Below, piece after piece: positions 49,714 through 58,333 of a stretch of 64,000 nt of DNA. Every line of letters starts with the position of its first letter. Position 1 is the stretch's first letter. Location: the NCBI GenBank assembly GCA_963772975.1, contig CAVYZH010000011.1, positions 372,001 through 436,000 of the forward strand, read 5' to 3'. The notes below the pieces were generated by a model that had not been told where the DNA came from, did not search any database, and saw nothing but the letters and a program-made list of their open reading frames with translations. The DNA comes from AC-32 sp963772975. GTDB taxonomy: Bacteria; Actinomycetota; Thermoleophilia; Gaiellales; Gaiellaceae. A program made the translations under genes and the position numbers.

Positions 49714-50016
49714 ATGGCCACGCTTGCGCTGCTTGCAGACGCCGCGTCGACGGCGAACACGTTGATCGACACGTTCCTGTGGGTCTACATCCTGCTGCTG
49801 TTCGTGTACGTGCTCCTCTCGTGGGTGCGCCTGCCGTACAACGTCTGGATCCGGCGGGTCACGGAGTTCCTGCGAGATGTCTGCGAGCCGTTCCTGCGGA
49901 TCTTCCGGCGGATCCTGCCGCCGTTGGGTCCGCTCGATCTGTCGCCGGTCGTGGCCTTGCTCGCATTGATCGCATTGATGCGCGTGGTCGACGCGCTCTT
50001 TGCCCACTACTCCTGA
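49714..50016 (+). CDS. YggT-family membrane protein (YlmG)
   Basis: 100 residues with two hydrophobic segments, TFLWVYILLLFVYVLLSW and LSPVVALLALIALMRVVDAL, flanking VCEPFLRIFRRILPPLGPLDLSP, the family signature. Associated with division/nucleoid organisation and osmotic stress in various bacteria. 11 bp before divIVA. Confidence 0.9.
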   Translation: MATLALLADAASTANTLIDTFLWVYILLLFVYVLLSWVRLPYNVWIRRVTEFLRDVCEPFLRIFRRILPPLGPLDLSPVVALLALIALMRVVDALFAHYS

Positions 50017-50026
50017 GGAGGACGTC

Positions 50027-50455
50027 ATGACCATCACGCCGGTGGAGCTCCACCACATACGCCTCAAGCGGGGCCCGCTCGGCTACCGCCGCGGGCCCGT
50101 CGACGAGCTGATCCTCGAGATCGCCGACTCGTTCGAGGAGGTCTGGCGGCAGCGCGCCGACTACGCCGACCGGATCGAGCACCTCGAAGGCGAGCTCTCG
50201 CGCCACCGCGACCTCGAGTCGCTGCTGCGGACGACGCTCGTCTCTGCCGAGAAGTCCGCCCACGAGCTCAAGGACCAGGCGAAGCGCGAGGCCGAGCTGG
50301 TGGTCGGCGAGGCCCACGCCGAGGCGCGGGAGGTCACCCGGGCCGCTGCGGCGGAGCGCGAACGGCTGCTCGCTGACGCGCGCAAGGTGCGCGCGCTGCT
50401 GGAGGCTGCGCTCGACGCCGTCGACGACGCAGACGCGGGCGCGCAGGCCGCCTGA
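50027..50455 (+). CDS. divIVA: DivIVA/Wag31-domain protein
   Basis: 142 residues. ITPVELHHIRLKRGPLGYRRGPVDELI is the membrane-curvature-sensing N-terminal domain (though a KR-G-GY replaces the usual F..RGYD), followed by a long coiled coil up to residue 125. ATG is fixed by GAGGAGG at 6 nt. Polar/septal scaffold; position after yggT is the canonical one. Confidence 0.92.
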   Translation: MTITPVELHHIRLKRGPLGYRRGPVDELILEIADSFEEVWRQRADYADRIEHLEGELSRHRDLESLLRTTLVSAEKSAHELKDQAKREAELVVGEAHAEAREVTRAAAAERERLLADARKVRALLEAALDAVDDADAGAQAA

Positions 50456-50472
50456 GCCCCATCCGCCGAACC

Positions 50473-50478
50473 TATACT
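50473..50478 (+). promoter_or_regulatory. Candidate -10 element for the DUF167 gene
   Basis: TATACT ends 6 nt before the ATG at 50485, the best -10 match among the putative leaderless promoters in the window. Confidence 0.45.
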
Positions 50479-50484
50479 GGGCTG

Positions 50485-50763
50485 ATGGCGAGCCCCTCGA
50501 CGCGTGTCCGGGTCCGCGTCTCCCCGGGGGCGCGGCGCACCGAGCTGGTGGGGCGGCACGGAGAGGCCTGGAAGGTCCGCGTTGCCGCCGCGCCGGAGCG
50601 TGGACGCGCCAACGAGGCGGTGCTCGACCTGCTCTCGCGGGAGCTCGAGCTGCCGCGCCGCGCGGTCTCGCTCGTCTCCGGCCACGCCGCCCGCGAGAAG
50701 GTCGTGCTGCTGGAAGGCATCGATCGCGCCGAGAGCGAGCGCAGGCTAGAGGGCGCCTCGTGA
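50485..50763 (+). CDS. DUF167/YggU-family protein
   Basis: 92 residues: VRVRVSPGARRTELVGRHG, WKVRVAAAPERGRANEAVLDLLSREL and VSLVSGHAAREKVVLLEG are the family's three blocks. Small alpha/beta protein of unknown function, usually near yggT/divIVA. Overlaps the next gene by 4 bp. Confidence 0.93.
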   Translation: MASPSTRVRVRVSPGARRTELVGRHGEAWKVRVAAAPERGRANEAVLDLLSRELELPRRAVSLVSGHAAREKVVLLEGIDRAESERRLEGAS

Positions 50764-51128
50764 GCACCACACTCGACCTCGAACATTTCCGCAAGAGGCT
50801 GCTCGAGGAGCGCAAGCGGGCCCAGGACGCGCTCGAGTACCTGCAGAAGGACGACCAGGGCCTGCTCGACGACGAGCACGAGGAGATCCAGAGCGACAAC
50901 CATCTCGCCGACGATGCCACCTCGACCTACGACCGCGAGCTCGACGCCACGCTCGAGGACAACGAGGAGCGGATGCTCGACGCGATCGACGCGGCCCTGA
51001 AGCGCATCGACGACGGCACCTACGGCATCTGCAGCAACTGCGGCGAGCCGATCGCCGAGGAGCGCCTGGAAGCGGTGCCCTGGACGACCCAGTGCATCGA
51101 CTGCAAGCGAAAGGAAGAGCGCAGTTGA
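50760..51128 (+). CDS. TraR/DksA-family zinc-finger protein
   Basis: 122 residues: N-terminal helical hairpin with ERKRAQDALEYLQKDDQGL, then ALKRIDDGTYGICSNCGEPI and TTQCIDCKRKEE, a C4 zinc finger. Resembles the actinobacterial DksA/CarD-unrelated group and YteA; may bind the RNA polymerase secondary channel. GTG start coupled to the DUF167 gene. Confidence 0.9.
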   Translation: MSTTLDLEHFRKRLLEERKRAQDALEYLQKDDQGLLDDEHEEIQSDNHLADDATSTYDRELDATLEDNEERMLDAIDAALKRIDDGTYGICSNCGEPIAEERLEAVPWTTQCIDCKRKEERS

Positions 51129-51676
51129 GCGAGTCCGCGCCGCGGACCTACGACGTCCGTGTCGGCTCCAGCACGGATGCGCTGACGCCGGTCTCCGTTG
51201 CCGAACGCTCGCTGGCGGCGCGCGCGCCTCAGTGGGCCGGCCTCGGAGCGGTCGTGCTCGCGGCGATCGCGGCCGACCAGCTGACGAAGTTGATCGTCTC
51301 GACCCAGCTCTCCTTCGACGAGTCGCTGCACGTGGTCGGGCCCTTCGCGATCCACCACGTCCAGAACTCGGGCATCGCCTTCGGGCTTTTCGCGAGCGCA
51401 ACGCCCGTGGTGACGGCGCTGACGGCGCTCGCAGTCGGCTGGATGCTCGTCTACTTCGCGCGCTCGGGCGCGCGGCACCCCGTGCTCCCGGTCGCGCTCG
51501 GCCTGCTGATCGGCGGCTCGACGTCGAACCTGATCGACCGGATCCGGCTCGGGCACGTGACCGACTTCCTCGATCTGCGCTACTGGCCGGCCTTCAACCT
51601 CGCGGACAGCTTCATCGTCGTCGGCGTGGCGATCCTGTTCGTCGCGCTGCTGATCGGCGAAACGCGACCCCGCTGA
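51125..51676 (+). CDS. lspA: Signal peptidase II
   Basis: Cleaves lipoprotein signal peptides in the membrane. 183 residues from TTG 51125 (TTGA overlap). Four hydrophobic helices; catalytic Asp residues in GGSTSNLIDRI and FNLADSFIVVG; VQNSGIAFGLF is the conserved substrate loop. The N-terminal 35 residues are not part of the family core. Processes lipoproteins such as that encoded at 27136. Confidence 0.94.
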   Translation: MSESAPRTYDVRVGSSTDALTPVSVAERSLAARAPQWAGLGAVVLAAIAADQLTKLIVSTQLSFDESLHVVGPFAIHHVQNSGIAFGLFASATPVVTALTALAVGWMLVYFARSGARHPVLPVALGLLIGGSTSNLIDRIRLGHVTDFLDLRYWPAFNLADSFIVVGVAILFVALLIGETRPR

Positions 51677-52560
51677 AAATCGTCGCCCCCGCCGAGGCCG
51701 CGGGCGAGCGGCTGGATCGCTTCCTCGCTTCGCTCCCCGAGGTCGGCTCGCGTGCTGCCGCCGAGCGGCTGCTGGAGGATGGCGCTGCGCTCGTGGACGG
51801 GCAGCGACGGCCGAAGTCGCACCGGCTCGAGGGCGGCGAGCAGCTCGAGCTGACGGTGCCGGAGCCGGTGTCCGCCGAGCTCGCGCGCGAGAACGTGCCG
51901 CTCCGAATCGCGTGGGAGGACGAGCACGTCCTCGTCGTGGACAAGCCGGCGGGCGTCGTCGTCCATCCCTCCCCGGGCCATGCGAGCGGCACGCTGGTGC
52001 ACGGGCTGATCGGCCTGGCCGCGGGTGGGGAGGACGAGGAGCGCCCCGGCATCGTCCACCGGCTCGACCGCGACACGTCCGGCCTGCTCGTCGTCGCGCG
52101 CAGCGAGCAGGCGTACGCGAAGCTGCAGGAGCTCGTGCGCGCCCGGCAGCTCGAACGGCGCTACACGGCCCTCGTCCGTGGGCGGCCACGGTCCTGGACG
52201 GGGCGGATCGAGGCGCCGATCGGCCGCGACCGGCGTGAGCCGACGCGCCACTCGCTCGACACGGACACGCCGCGCGAAGCCGTGACGCACTTCGAAGTGG
52301 AACGGCTGCTCGGCCGGCACGCGCTGCTCGACGTCCGGCTCGAGACCGGCCGCACGCACCAGATCCGCGTCCACCTGGCGGCGATCGGGCTGCCGGTCGT
52401 GGGCGACCCGGTCTACGGCGTCCCCGACGAGCGGCTCAGGCGCCAGTTCCTGCATGCTTGGCGGTTGGCGTTCCCGCATCCGCTCAGCGGGGAGGCCGTC
52501 GAAGTGGAATCGCCGCTGCCGGCCGACCTTCAGGCCGCGTTGGCGCGCTTCGACTCGTAG
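51673..52560 (+). CDS. rluD: RluD-type 23S rRNA pseudouridine synthase, probable CTG start
   Basis: 295 residues. N-terminal S4 domain (GERLDRFLASLPEVGSRAAAERLL...RPKSHRLEGGEQLEL) and catalytic domain with HRLDRDTSGLLVVAR (catalytic Asp), RYTALVRG and ETGRTHQIRVHLAAIG. No ATG/GTG/TTG precedes the S4 domain; CTG 51673 overlaps the lspA stop as CTGA. The next possible GTG would remove about 40 residues including most of S4. Confidence 0.92.
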   Translation: MKIVAPAEAAGERLDRFLASLPEVGSRAAAERLLEDGAALVDGQRRPKSHRLEGGEQLELTVPEPVSAELARENVPLRIAWEDEHVLVVDKPAGVVVHPSPGHASGTLVHGLIGLAAGGEDEERPGIVHRLDRDTSGLLVVARSEQAYAKLQELVRARQLERRYTALVRGRPRSWTGRIEAPIGRDRREPTRHSLDTDTPREAVTHFEVERLLGRHALLDVRLETGRTHQIRVHLAAIGLPVVGDPVYGVPDERLRRQFLHAWRLAFPHPLSGEAVEVESPLPADLQAALARFDS

Positions 52561-53478
52561 AGCCGCCGGTCGGCGAGCCGGAAGAGCGCGTCGGCGTCTC
52601 CGGCCTCGTCTGGGAAGTGCGCGAAGCCGGCGCTGAACGCGCACCGCACCGGCAGCTCTCCGTTGGCGACGAGCTCGTCCACGCGCTCGTTCAGGCGGGC
52701 GACGAGCCGCGGGCCGGCCTCCTCGTCCGACTCGACGAGATACGCGGCGAACTCGTCGCCGCCCATCCGTCCGGCGAGGTCGGAGCCGCGCAGCGATTCG
52801 CGCAGGAGCGTGCCGAGCCGCTGCAGCACGCGATCACCGGCGGGGTGGCCGAGCGTGTCGTTGATCTCCTTGAAGCAGTCGAGATCGAGGAAGACGAGCG
52901 AGACGCCGTGGCCGTAGCGCGTCGCGCGCTCCAGTTCCAGCTCCAGCTCGCCGACGAACGCCTGGTGGTGCAGCAGCCCGGTCAGCTGGTCGTGCCGGGC
53001 CTGGTGGGCGAAACTCCGAGATCGCGCGGTCGAAGTACGCGACCACGCACTCCGTCACGAGCCGGTCGACCGTTGCGTTGAGGCGCTCCTCGACGGCGAG
53101 CACCTCCTCGTGGCCCAGCTCTCCCGGGCGGCGGGCGACGAATGCCCAGAGCACTCGCCGCAGGAGCAGGAACTCGGTCACGATCTCGCGCGGGGCAAAG
53201 CCGAGCGCCTCTCGCCGTCGAGCGTGCGCGCGGGCCTGGGCGGCGAGCGGGCTGCCAGGGCGCATCCGCTCCGGCCGCGGGTCGACGAGCTCGTGTGAGA
53301 CCTCGCAGATGAAGGTCGGCATGTCGCCGAGCTGCCCGAGCCGGCCGAGCCGCTGCAGCGAGGGAATCCGGTCGTCGACCAGGCCCTCCTCGACCACTGC
53401 GAGCGCGAGCTCCCAGGCCGAGGCCTCGATCTCCGCGGCCAGCTCTTCCAGGACAGGTGGGGACGGGCGGATTCCCAC
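52530..53478 (-). CDS. Diguanylate cyclase (GGDEF) with N-terminal helical sensor, one frameshift
   Basis: From GTG 53478 a helical domain of about 155 residues (RsbRD/RsbT-co-antagonist-like, with REIVTEFLLLRRVLWAFV) runs to ISEF. Near 53013 one base appears to be inserted; in the shifted frame follow HQARHDQLTGLLHHQAF, DLDCFKEINDTLGHPAGD and the active-site loop MGGDEFAAYL, ending at 52530. An intact RMGGDEF implies c-di-GMP synthesis if the frame is really continuous. Converges on rluD with a 31-bp overlap. Confidence 0.85.
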
Positions 53479-53654
53479 AGCTCCCTAAGTAATCGGGCCG
53501 AAGGCGCCCAAACCTGAGCGGCCGCTACACTTCCGGCGCTTTTCTCGTCCCCAACCCGGCGATCCGGGCAGGTGGCGGTGCCGGTCCCTGAGGCCGGTTC
53601 CACCCGACCCCCGCCGGTGCACGAACACCGCAACCAACCAGGAAGGAACGACCG
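53479..53654 (+). other. rpsB leader region
   Basis: 176-bp non-coding stretch before rpsB. TACACT at 53526-53531 is a candidate -10, giving a leader of about 115 nt. GC-rich inverted segments (around CCGGTCCCTGAGGCCGG) could fold, as expected of an S2-type autoregulatory leader, but I cannot prove a known motif. AGGAAGGA precedes the ATG. Confidence 0.45.
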
Positions 53655-54488
53655 ATGGCAGTCACCATGCGACAGCTCTTGGAGGCCGGAGTCCATTTCG
53701 GTCACCAGACGCGCCGCTGGAACCCGAAGATGCGCCGTTTCATCTTCGGCGAGCGCGGCGGCATCTACATCATCGACTTGCAGAAGACCCTCGAGAGCCT
53801 GGAGGAGGCAGAGAGCTTCGTCCGCAACCTCGCCGAGCGCGGCGGCAGCGTCCTCTTCGTCGGCACCAAGAAGCAGGCCCAGGACTCCGTCGAGGAGGAG
53901 GCCAAGCGCACGGGTATGCCCTACGTGAACCACCGCTGGCTCGGCGGGCTGCTCACCAACTGGCGCACGATTTCCGAGCGGATCGAGCACCTCCACGAGT
54001 TGCGTCGCCTGCGAGACGAGAACCAGCTCGAGCTGCTGCCGCCCAAGGAGCGGATCTCGATGCAGAACGAGCTCGAGAAGCTCGAGGCGAACCTCGGCGG
54101 TGTCGCCGACATGCGCAAGCAGCCGGACGCGATCTTCATCGTCGACCTGCGCAAGGAGCAGCTCGCGGTGCGCGAGGCGCGGCGGCTGGGGATGCCGGTG
54201 ATCGCGCTCGTGGACACCAACTGCGACCCGGACGAGGCCGACTTCGTGATCCCGGGCAACGACGACGCGATCCGCTCGTGCAGCCTGATCGTGCACGCCC
54301 TCGGCGATGCGATCGCCGAGGGCAAGCAGCGCGCCAAGCCCGCCGACTTCGCGCCCGCGCCGGCCGAGGAGACCCAGCCCGAGCCGGAGGCTCCCGCGGA
54401 GCCTGAGGCGGAGGCCGAAGCAGCACCCGAGCCGGCCGCAGAACCGGAGCCCGTGCCCGTTCCCGACACGCCGGAGGAGGCCTCGTGA
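53655..54488 (+). CDS. rpsB: 30S ribosomal protein S2
   Basis: 277 residues: MRQLLEAGVHFGHQTRRWNPKM, FVGTKKQAQ, YVNHRWLGGLLTNW, KQPDAIFIVDLRKEQLAV and IPGNDDAIRS. The last 45 residues are a low-complexity Ala/Pro/Glu tail seen in several actinobacterial S2 proteins. Ribosome-binding site AGGAAGGA. Operon with tsf (GTGA overlap). Confidence 0.97.
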   Translation: MAVTMRQLLEAGVHFGHQTRRWNPKMRRFIFGERGGIYIIDLQKTLESLEEAESFVRNLAERGGSVLFVGTKKQAQDSVEEEAKRTGMPYVNHRWLGGLLTNWRTISERIEHLHELRRLRDENQLELLPPKERISMQNELEKLEANLGGVADMRKQPDAIFIVDLRKEQLAVREARRLGMPVIALVDTNCDPDEADFVIPGNDDAIRSCSLIVHALGDAIAEGKQRAKPADFAPAPAEETQPEPEAPAEPEAEAEAAPEPAAEPEPVPVPDTPEEAS

Positions 54489-55288
54489 GCCAGGTCCAGA
54501 TCTCAGCGAGCCTCGTCAAGGAGCTCCGCGACCGCACGGGCGCCGGGATGATGGCCGCCAAGCGCGCGCTCGAGGAGACCGGCGGCGACGTCGAGGCCGC
54601 CCAGCGCCTCCTGCGCGAGCAGGGTATGGCCGCCGCGGGCAAGAAGGCTGGCCGCGCGACGACCGAGGGCGAGGTCCTGGCAACAGTCTCGGGTGTCGTC
54701 GGCGCGATCGCCGCCGTCGGCTGCGAGACCGAGCCCGTCTCGAAGAACGAGGAGTTCCTCTCGTTCGCGGAGGCCGCGCTCGAGGCGGTCGAGGCGGACG
54801 GCCCCGATGCGCTCGAAGGCCTCGAGGAGCGGCGGCTGGAGCTGATCGCCAAGATCGGCGAGAACGTCGAGCTCGTCGGCGGCACACGCATGGAGGCCGG
54901 CGACGCCGAGCTGCTGGCCGAGTACGTTCACCCGCCGGCGAACAAGATCGGCGTCCTCGTCCGCGTCAAGGGCTCGGACGGCACCGCCGCCCGCAGGCTC
55001 GCGATGCACATCTCCTTCGCCGCGCCGCGGTACCGCAGTGTCGAAGAGGTGCCCGCGGAGGAGCTCGCGAACGAACGCTCGATCTACGAGAACCAGGCCG
55101 ACGTCCAGTCGAAGCCGGAGGAGGTGCGGGCGAAGATCGTCGACGGCCGCCTGCGCAAGGAGTTCCTCTCCGGGGTCGCGCTCAGCGAGCAGTCGTGGAT
55201 CCACGATCCCTCGCTGACGGCCGGCAAGGCGCTCGAGGAGGCCGGGCTCGAGGTGCTCGAGTTCGTCCGCTACGCGCTGGCCGAGTGA
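54485..55288 (+). CDS. tsf: Elongation factor Ts
   Basis: Nucleotide exchange factor for EF-Tu. 267 residues with the N-terminal UBA-like LVKELRDRTGAGMMAAKRALEE and the core TDFV-equivalent region CETEPVSKNEEF (varied from the usual CETDFVARN), then AMHISFAAPRY and a C-terminal dimerisation part. GTG start overlaps rpsB. Confidence 0.96.
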   Translation: MSQVQISASLVKELRDRTGAGMMAAKRALEETGGDVEAAQRLLREQGMAAAGKKAGRATTEGEVLATVSGVVGAIAAVGCETEPVSKNEEFLSFAEAALEAVEADGPDALEGLEERRLELIAKIGENVELVGGTRMEAGDAELLAEYVHPPANKIGVLVRVKGSDGTAARRLAMHISFAAPRYRSVEEVPAEELANERSIYENQADVQSKPEEVRAKIVDGRLRKEFLSGVALSEQSWIHDPSLTAGKALEEAGLEVLEFVRYALAE

Positions 55289-56040
55289 CCGAGACCGTCT
55301 CCGCAGAGCACGGCGGCCGCGAGGCCGGGTCGGTGTTTCAGCGGGTGTTGCTGAAGCTCTCCGGCGAGGCGCTGATGGGCGAGCAGACCTACGGGCTCGA
55401 CCCTGAGCGCATCGCCGCGCTGGCCGCCGAGGTCGTCGAGGTGCACGACGACGGCCCCGAGCTGGCGATCGTCGTCGGTGCTGGGAACATCTACCGCGGG
55501 ATGGAGGCAGCCGCGCAGGGCATGGACCGCGCGACCGCCGACTACGCGGGGATGCTGGCGACGCTGCTGAACGCGCTCGCGCTGCAGGACGCGCTCGAGC
55601 GGAGCGGGGCGGACACGCGTGTGCTCTCGGCCCTCGCCGCTGCCGAGGTGGCCGAGCCGTACATCCGCCGCCGCGCGATCCGCCACCTGGAGAAGGGCCG
55701 GATCGTGATCTTCGCGGCAGGCACCGGCAACCCGTACTTCACCACCGACACGGCGGCCGCGCTGCGGTCGCTCGAGATCGGAGCCGAGGCGATCCTGATG
55801 GCGAAGAACGGCGTCGAGGGCGTGCTCGACGGTGACCCGCGCGTCGACCCTGATGCCGAGCTGTTGCCCGAGATCACTCACCTGGAGGCGATCGAGCGCG
55901 GCCTAAAGGTGATGGACACGACCGCGCTCTCCCTCTGCATGGACAACCGGCTGCCGATCTACGTCTTCGCCCTGGAACCCGGAAACATCCGTAGAGTCGT
56001 GCACGGCGAGCGGGTCGGCACCATCGTCTCGACCCCCTGA
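55285..56040 (+). CDS. pyrH: Uridylate kinase
   Basis: 251-residue amino-acid-kinase-fold UMP kinase. VLLKLSGEALMGEQTYGLD, VVGAGNIYRG (usual GGGN has A), DYAGMLATLLNALALQDAL and FAAGTGNPYFTTDTAAALR are present. GTG start overlaps tsf; 14 bp before frr. Feeds UTP to the pyrG product. Confidence 0.96.
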   Translation: MTETVSAEHGGREAGSVFQRVLLKLSGEALMGEQTYGLDPERIAALAAEVVEVHDDGPELAIVVGAGNIYRGMEAAAQGMDRATADYAGMLATLLNALALQDALERSGADTRVLSALAAAEVAEPYIRRRAIRHLEKGRIVIFAAGTGNPYFTTDTAAALRSLEIGAEAILMAKNGVEGVLDGDPRVDPDAELLPEITHLEAIERGLKVMDTTALSLCMDNRLPIYVFALEPGNIRRVVHGERVGTIVSTP

Positions 56041-56054
56041 CCCGAGGAGCCCAG

Positions 56055-56615
56055 ATGGCGATCGATGACCTGATTCAGGACGCGACGCGGCGGATGGACA
56101 AGTCCGTCGAGGCGGCGCAGACGGAGTTCTCGACCCTCCGCACCGGCCGCGCCTCGCCGGCCCTGCTCGACCGCGTCCAGATCGACTACTACGGCCAGCA
56201 GACACCGCTCAAGCAGCTCGCCACGATCGGCGCGCCTGAGCCACGCCTGCTGACGATCCAGCCCTTCGACCCGAACTCGGTCGCGACGATCGAGCGGGCG
56301 ATCCAGGAGTCCGATCTCGGCCTCACGCCCTCGAACGACGGCAAGCTGATTCGGCTCCCGATCCCGCAGCTGACCGAGGAGCGGCGCAAGGAGCTCGTCA
56401 AGGTCGTGCGCCACATGGCGGAGGAGGGGAGAGTCGCCGTGCGCAACGTGCGACGCGACGCGATCCACCATCTCAAGGAGCTGGTCGACAAGGGCGAGGC
56501 CGGCAGCGACGAGGAGCACCGGGCCGAGGAGCGCGTCCAGAAGCTCACGGACGACCACGTCCACGAGATCGACGAGCTGCTGAAGCGCAAGGAAGCGGAG
56601 ATCATGGAGGTCTGA
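56055..56615 (+). CDS. frr: Ribosome recycling factor
   Basis: 186 residues: DLIQDATRRMDKSVEAAQTEF, LRTGRASPALLDRV, VQIDYYGQQTPLKQLA, LTEERRKELVKVV and VRNVRRDAIHHLK. Separates ribosomal subunits after termination together with EF-G. GAGGAGCCC upstream is the ribosome-binding site. Confidence 0.97.
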   Translation: MAIDDLIQDATRRMDKSVEAAQTEFSTLRTGRASPALLDRVQIDYYGQQTPLKQLATIGAPEPRLLTIQPFDPNSVATIERAIQESDLGLTPSNDGKLIRLPIPQLTEERRKELVKVVRHMAEEGRVAVRNVRRDAIHHLKELVDKGEAGSDEEHRAEERVQKLTDDHVHEIDELLKRKEAEIMEV

Positions 56616-56643
56616 CGCACTGCGTGCGCCGGACCCCCTAGTA

Positions 56644-57339
56644 GTGAGCGAGCCGCAGGGCGACGACCGGGCTCGTACCGTCGCGATCATCATGGACGGC
56701 AACGGGCGCTGGGCGGAGCGCCAGGGCCTGCCGGTCGCAGAAGGCCATCGCGCCGGGACGCGTGCCTTGCGCCGGACCGTCGAGGCGGCCATCGACCTCG
56801 GCGTCGAGACGCTGATCGTCTACGCCTTCTCGACCGAGAACTGGTCGCGGCCCGAGGGCGAGGTCGAGGACCTGATGGAGATCTTCGGCGAGACGATCGA
56901 GCGCGAGCTGCCGGACCTCGCGCGCCAGGGCGTCCGCGCCCGCTTCCTCGGCCGCCGTGACCGTGCGCCCGACGAGCTGCGCGCGCAGATGGAGGGCCTC
57001 GAAGAGGAGACCGTCCGCAACGACAGGCTCAACCTCTGGATCGCGTTCGACTACGGCGGGCGCGCCGAGCTGGTCGAGGCAGCGCGGCGCCTGATCGAAG
57101 CCGGGCTCGAGGCCGACGAGGAGTCGCTGCGCGCCAATCTCTACGCGCCCGAGCTGCCGGATCCGGACCTGCTGATCAGGACGAGCGGCGAGCTTCGCAT
57201 CTCCAATTTCCTGCTCTGGCAGCTCGCCTACTCGGAGCTCGTCTTCCTGGACGTGCTCTGGCCCGATTTCGGCAGCCGCGAGCTCGAGGACGCCCTCGCG
57301 GCCTACGCGCAGCGACGCCGCCGCTTCGGCGGTAGGTGA
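56644..57339 (+). CDS. uppS: Undecaprenyl (cis-polyprenyl) diphosphate synthase
   Basis: 231-residue cis-prenyltransferase. VAIIMDGNGRWAERQGLP holds the catalytic Asp, YAFSTENWSRPEGEV the substrate Asn/Trp, and DLLIRTSGELRISNFLLWQLAYSEL the dimer/Mg region. Makes the lipid carrier for peptidoglycan. GTG start 28 bp past frr. Confidence 0.95.
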   Translation: MSEPQGDDRARTVAIIMDGNGRWAERQGLPVAEGHRAGTRALRRTVEAAIDLGVETLIVYAFSTENWSRPEGEVEDLMEIFGETIERELPDLARQGVRARFLGRRDRAPDELRAQMEGLEEETVRNDRLNLWIAFDYGGRAELVEAARRLIEAGLEADEESLRANLYAPELPDPDLLIRTSGELRISNFLLWQLAYSELVFLDVLWPDFGSRELEDALAAYAQRRRRFGGR

Positions 57340-57409
57340 CCGTCCAGATGCCATCCGACGGCCTCTGGCGCGCGATAAGACTGCGCCATGCCGCGTCCTC
57401 AGTCGCCCA

Positions 57410-57425
57410 CGTGCCGCTCGGCACG
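57410..57425 (+). terminator. Hairpin between uppS and cdsA
   Basis: CGTGCCG-CT-CGGCACG, a 7-bp perfect palindrome. The rest of the 160-bp gap (57340-57499) holds no recognisable gene or repeat. Weak terminator at best. Confidence 0.35.
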
Positions 57426-57499
57426 CGGGCTCCCTGCGTCCTTGCCTGGCTTGCTTCTCGCACCCCAGAGACTCGCCAATGGCACCTGAACGATCACCG

Positions 57500-58297
57500 A
57501 TGAATCAGTTCTGGTCGCGCATCCTGGTGGCCGTCGTCGGGCTGCCGCTCGTGCTCTACGTCGTCTGGCTCGGCGGCGGCTGGCTGTTCGCGCTCGCCGC
57601 GGTCGCCGCCGTGCTCGCGCTGCACGAGTTTTTCTGGATCGCCCGGCCGCTGCGGCCGCTCGTGCTCGCCGGGTACACGGGCGCCACGCTCGCGCTGCTC
57701 GGCGCCTGGCTCGGCGGGCCGCTCTGGATGACCGGCGGCTTCCTCGTCACGCTCCCCATGGCCTTCGTACTGAAGGGAATCTCGCAGACCCGGCAGTCGC
57801 TGACCGTCGCGGTCGCGACGACGGTGCTGGGTGCGGCCTGGGTCGGCCTCGGCCTCGCGCACGTTCAGCTGATCCGCGAGCTCGAGCCCCCAAAGGACGG
57901 CCGGCTCGCGATCTTCACGGTGCTGCTCGCTGTCTTCGCGTCGGACGCGATCGCCTACTTCGCCGGGCGCCTCGTCGGGCGGCACCGGATGGCGCCGACG
58001 ATCTCGCCGGGCAAGACGTGGGAGGGGCTCGTCGCTGGAACAGTGATCGCGGTGCTCGTGCCGTTCTTTGCGCTCTACAACTCGGACTTCATGAACGTCT
58101 GGCAGTCGCTCGTGCTCGGCGCGGTGATCGCGGTCGCAGCGCCGCTCGGCGATCTGTTCGAGTCCGCGGTCAAGCGTGACCTGAACGTCAAGGACAGTGG
58201 CCGTCTGCTCGCCGGTCACGGCGGGGTGCTCGACCGGCTCGACTCGCACCTGTTCGCCGCGGTGGCGGCCTACTACACGATCCTGGCTCTGCACTAA
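57500..58297 (+). CDS. cdsA: Phosphatidate cytidylyltransferase
   Basis: Forms CDP-diacylglycerol from phosphatidate and CTP. 265 residues, about seven hydrophobic helices, and the complete C-terminal signature SAVKRDLNVKDSGRLL followed by GHGGVLDRLDS. ATG 57500 gives MNQFWSRILVAVVGLPLVL, a normal start; ATG 57479 would add seven residues. Confidence 0.95.
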   Translation: MNQFWSRILVAVVGLPLVLYVVWLGGGWLFALAAVAAVLALHEFFWIARPLRPLVLAGYTGATLALLGAWLGGPLWMTGGFLVTLPMAFVLKGISQTRQSLTVAVATTVLGAAWVGLGLAHVQLIRELEPPKDGRLAIFTVLLAVFASDAIAYFAGRLVGRHRMAPTISPGKTWEGLVAGTVIAVLVPFFALYNSDFMNVWQSLVLGAVIAVAAPLGDLFESAVKRDLNVKDSGRLLAGHGGVLDRLDSHLFAAVAAYYTILALH

Positions 58298-58319
58298 TCC
58301 ACTTCTCACCTTCGGTTCG

Positions 58320-58325
58320 TACACT
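58320..58325 (+). promoter_or_regulatory. Candidate -10 element for dxr
   Basis: TACACT ends 8 nt before the dxr ATG; no ribosome-binding site lies between. Confidence 0.4.
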
Positions 58326-58333
58326 TCGAGCAG

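Noticed and set aside
54340..54480. Ala/Pro/Glu repeat-like DNA at the end of rpsB
   Set aside because: Low-complexity tail known in actinobacterial S2 proteins; not a nucleotide repeat element.
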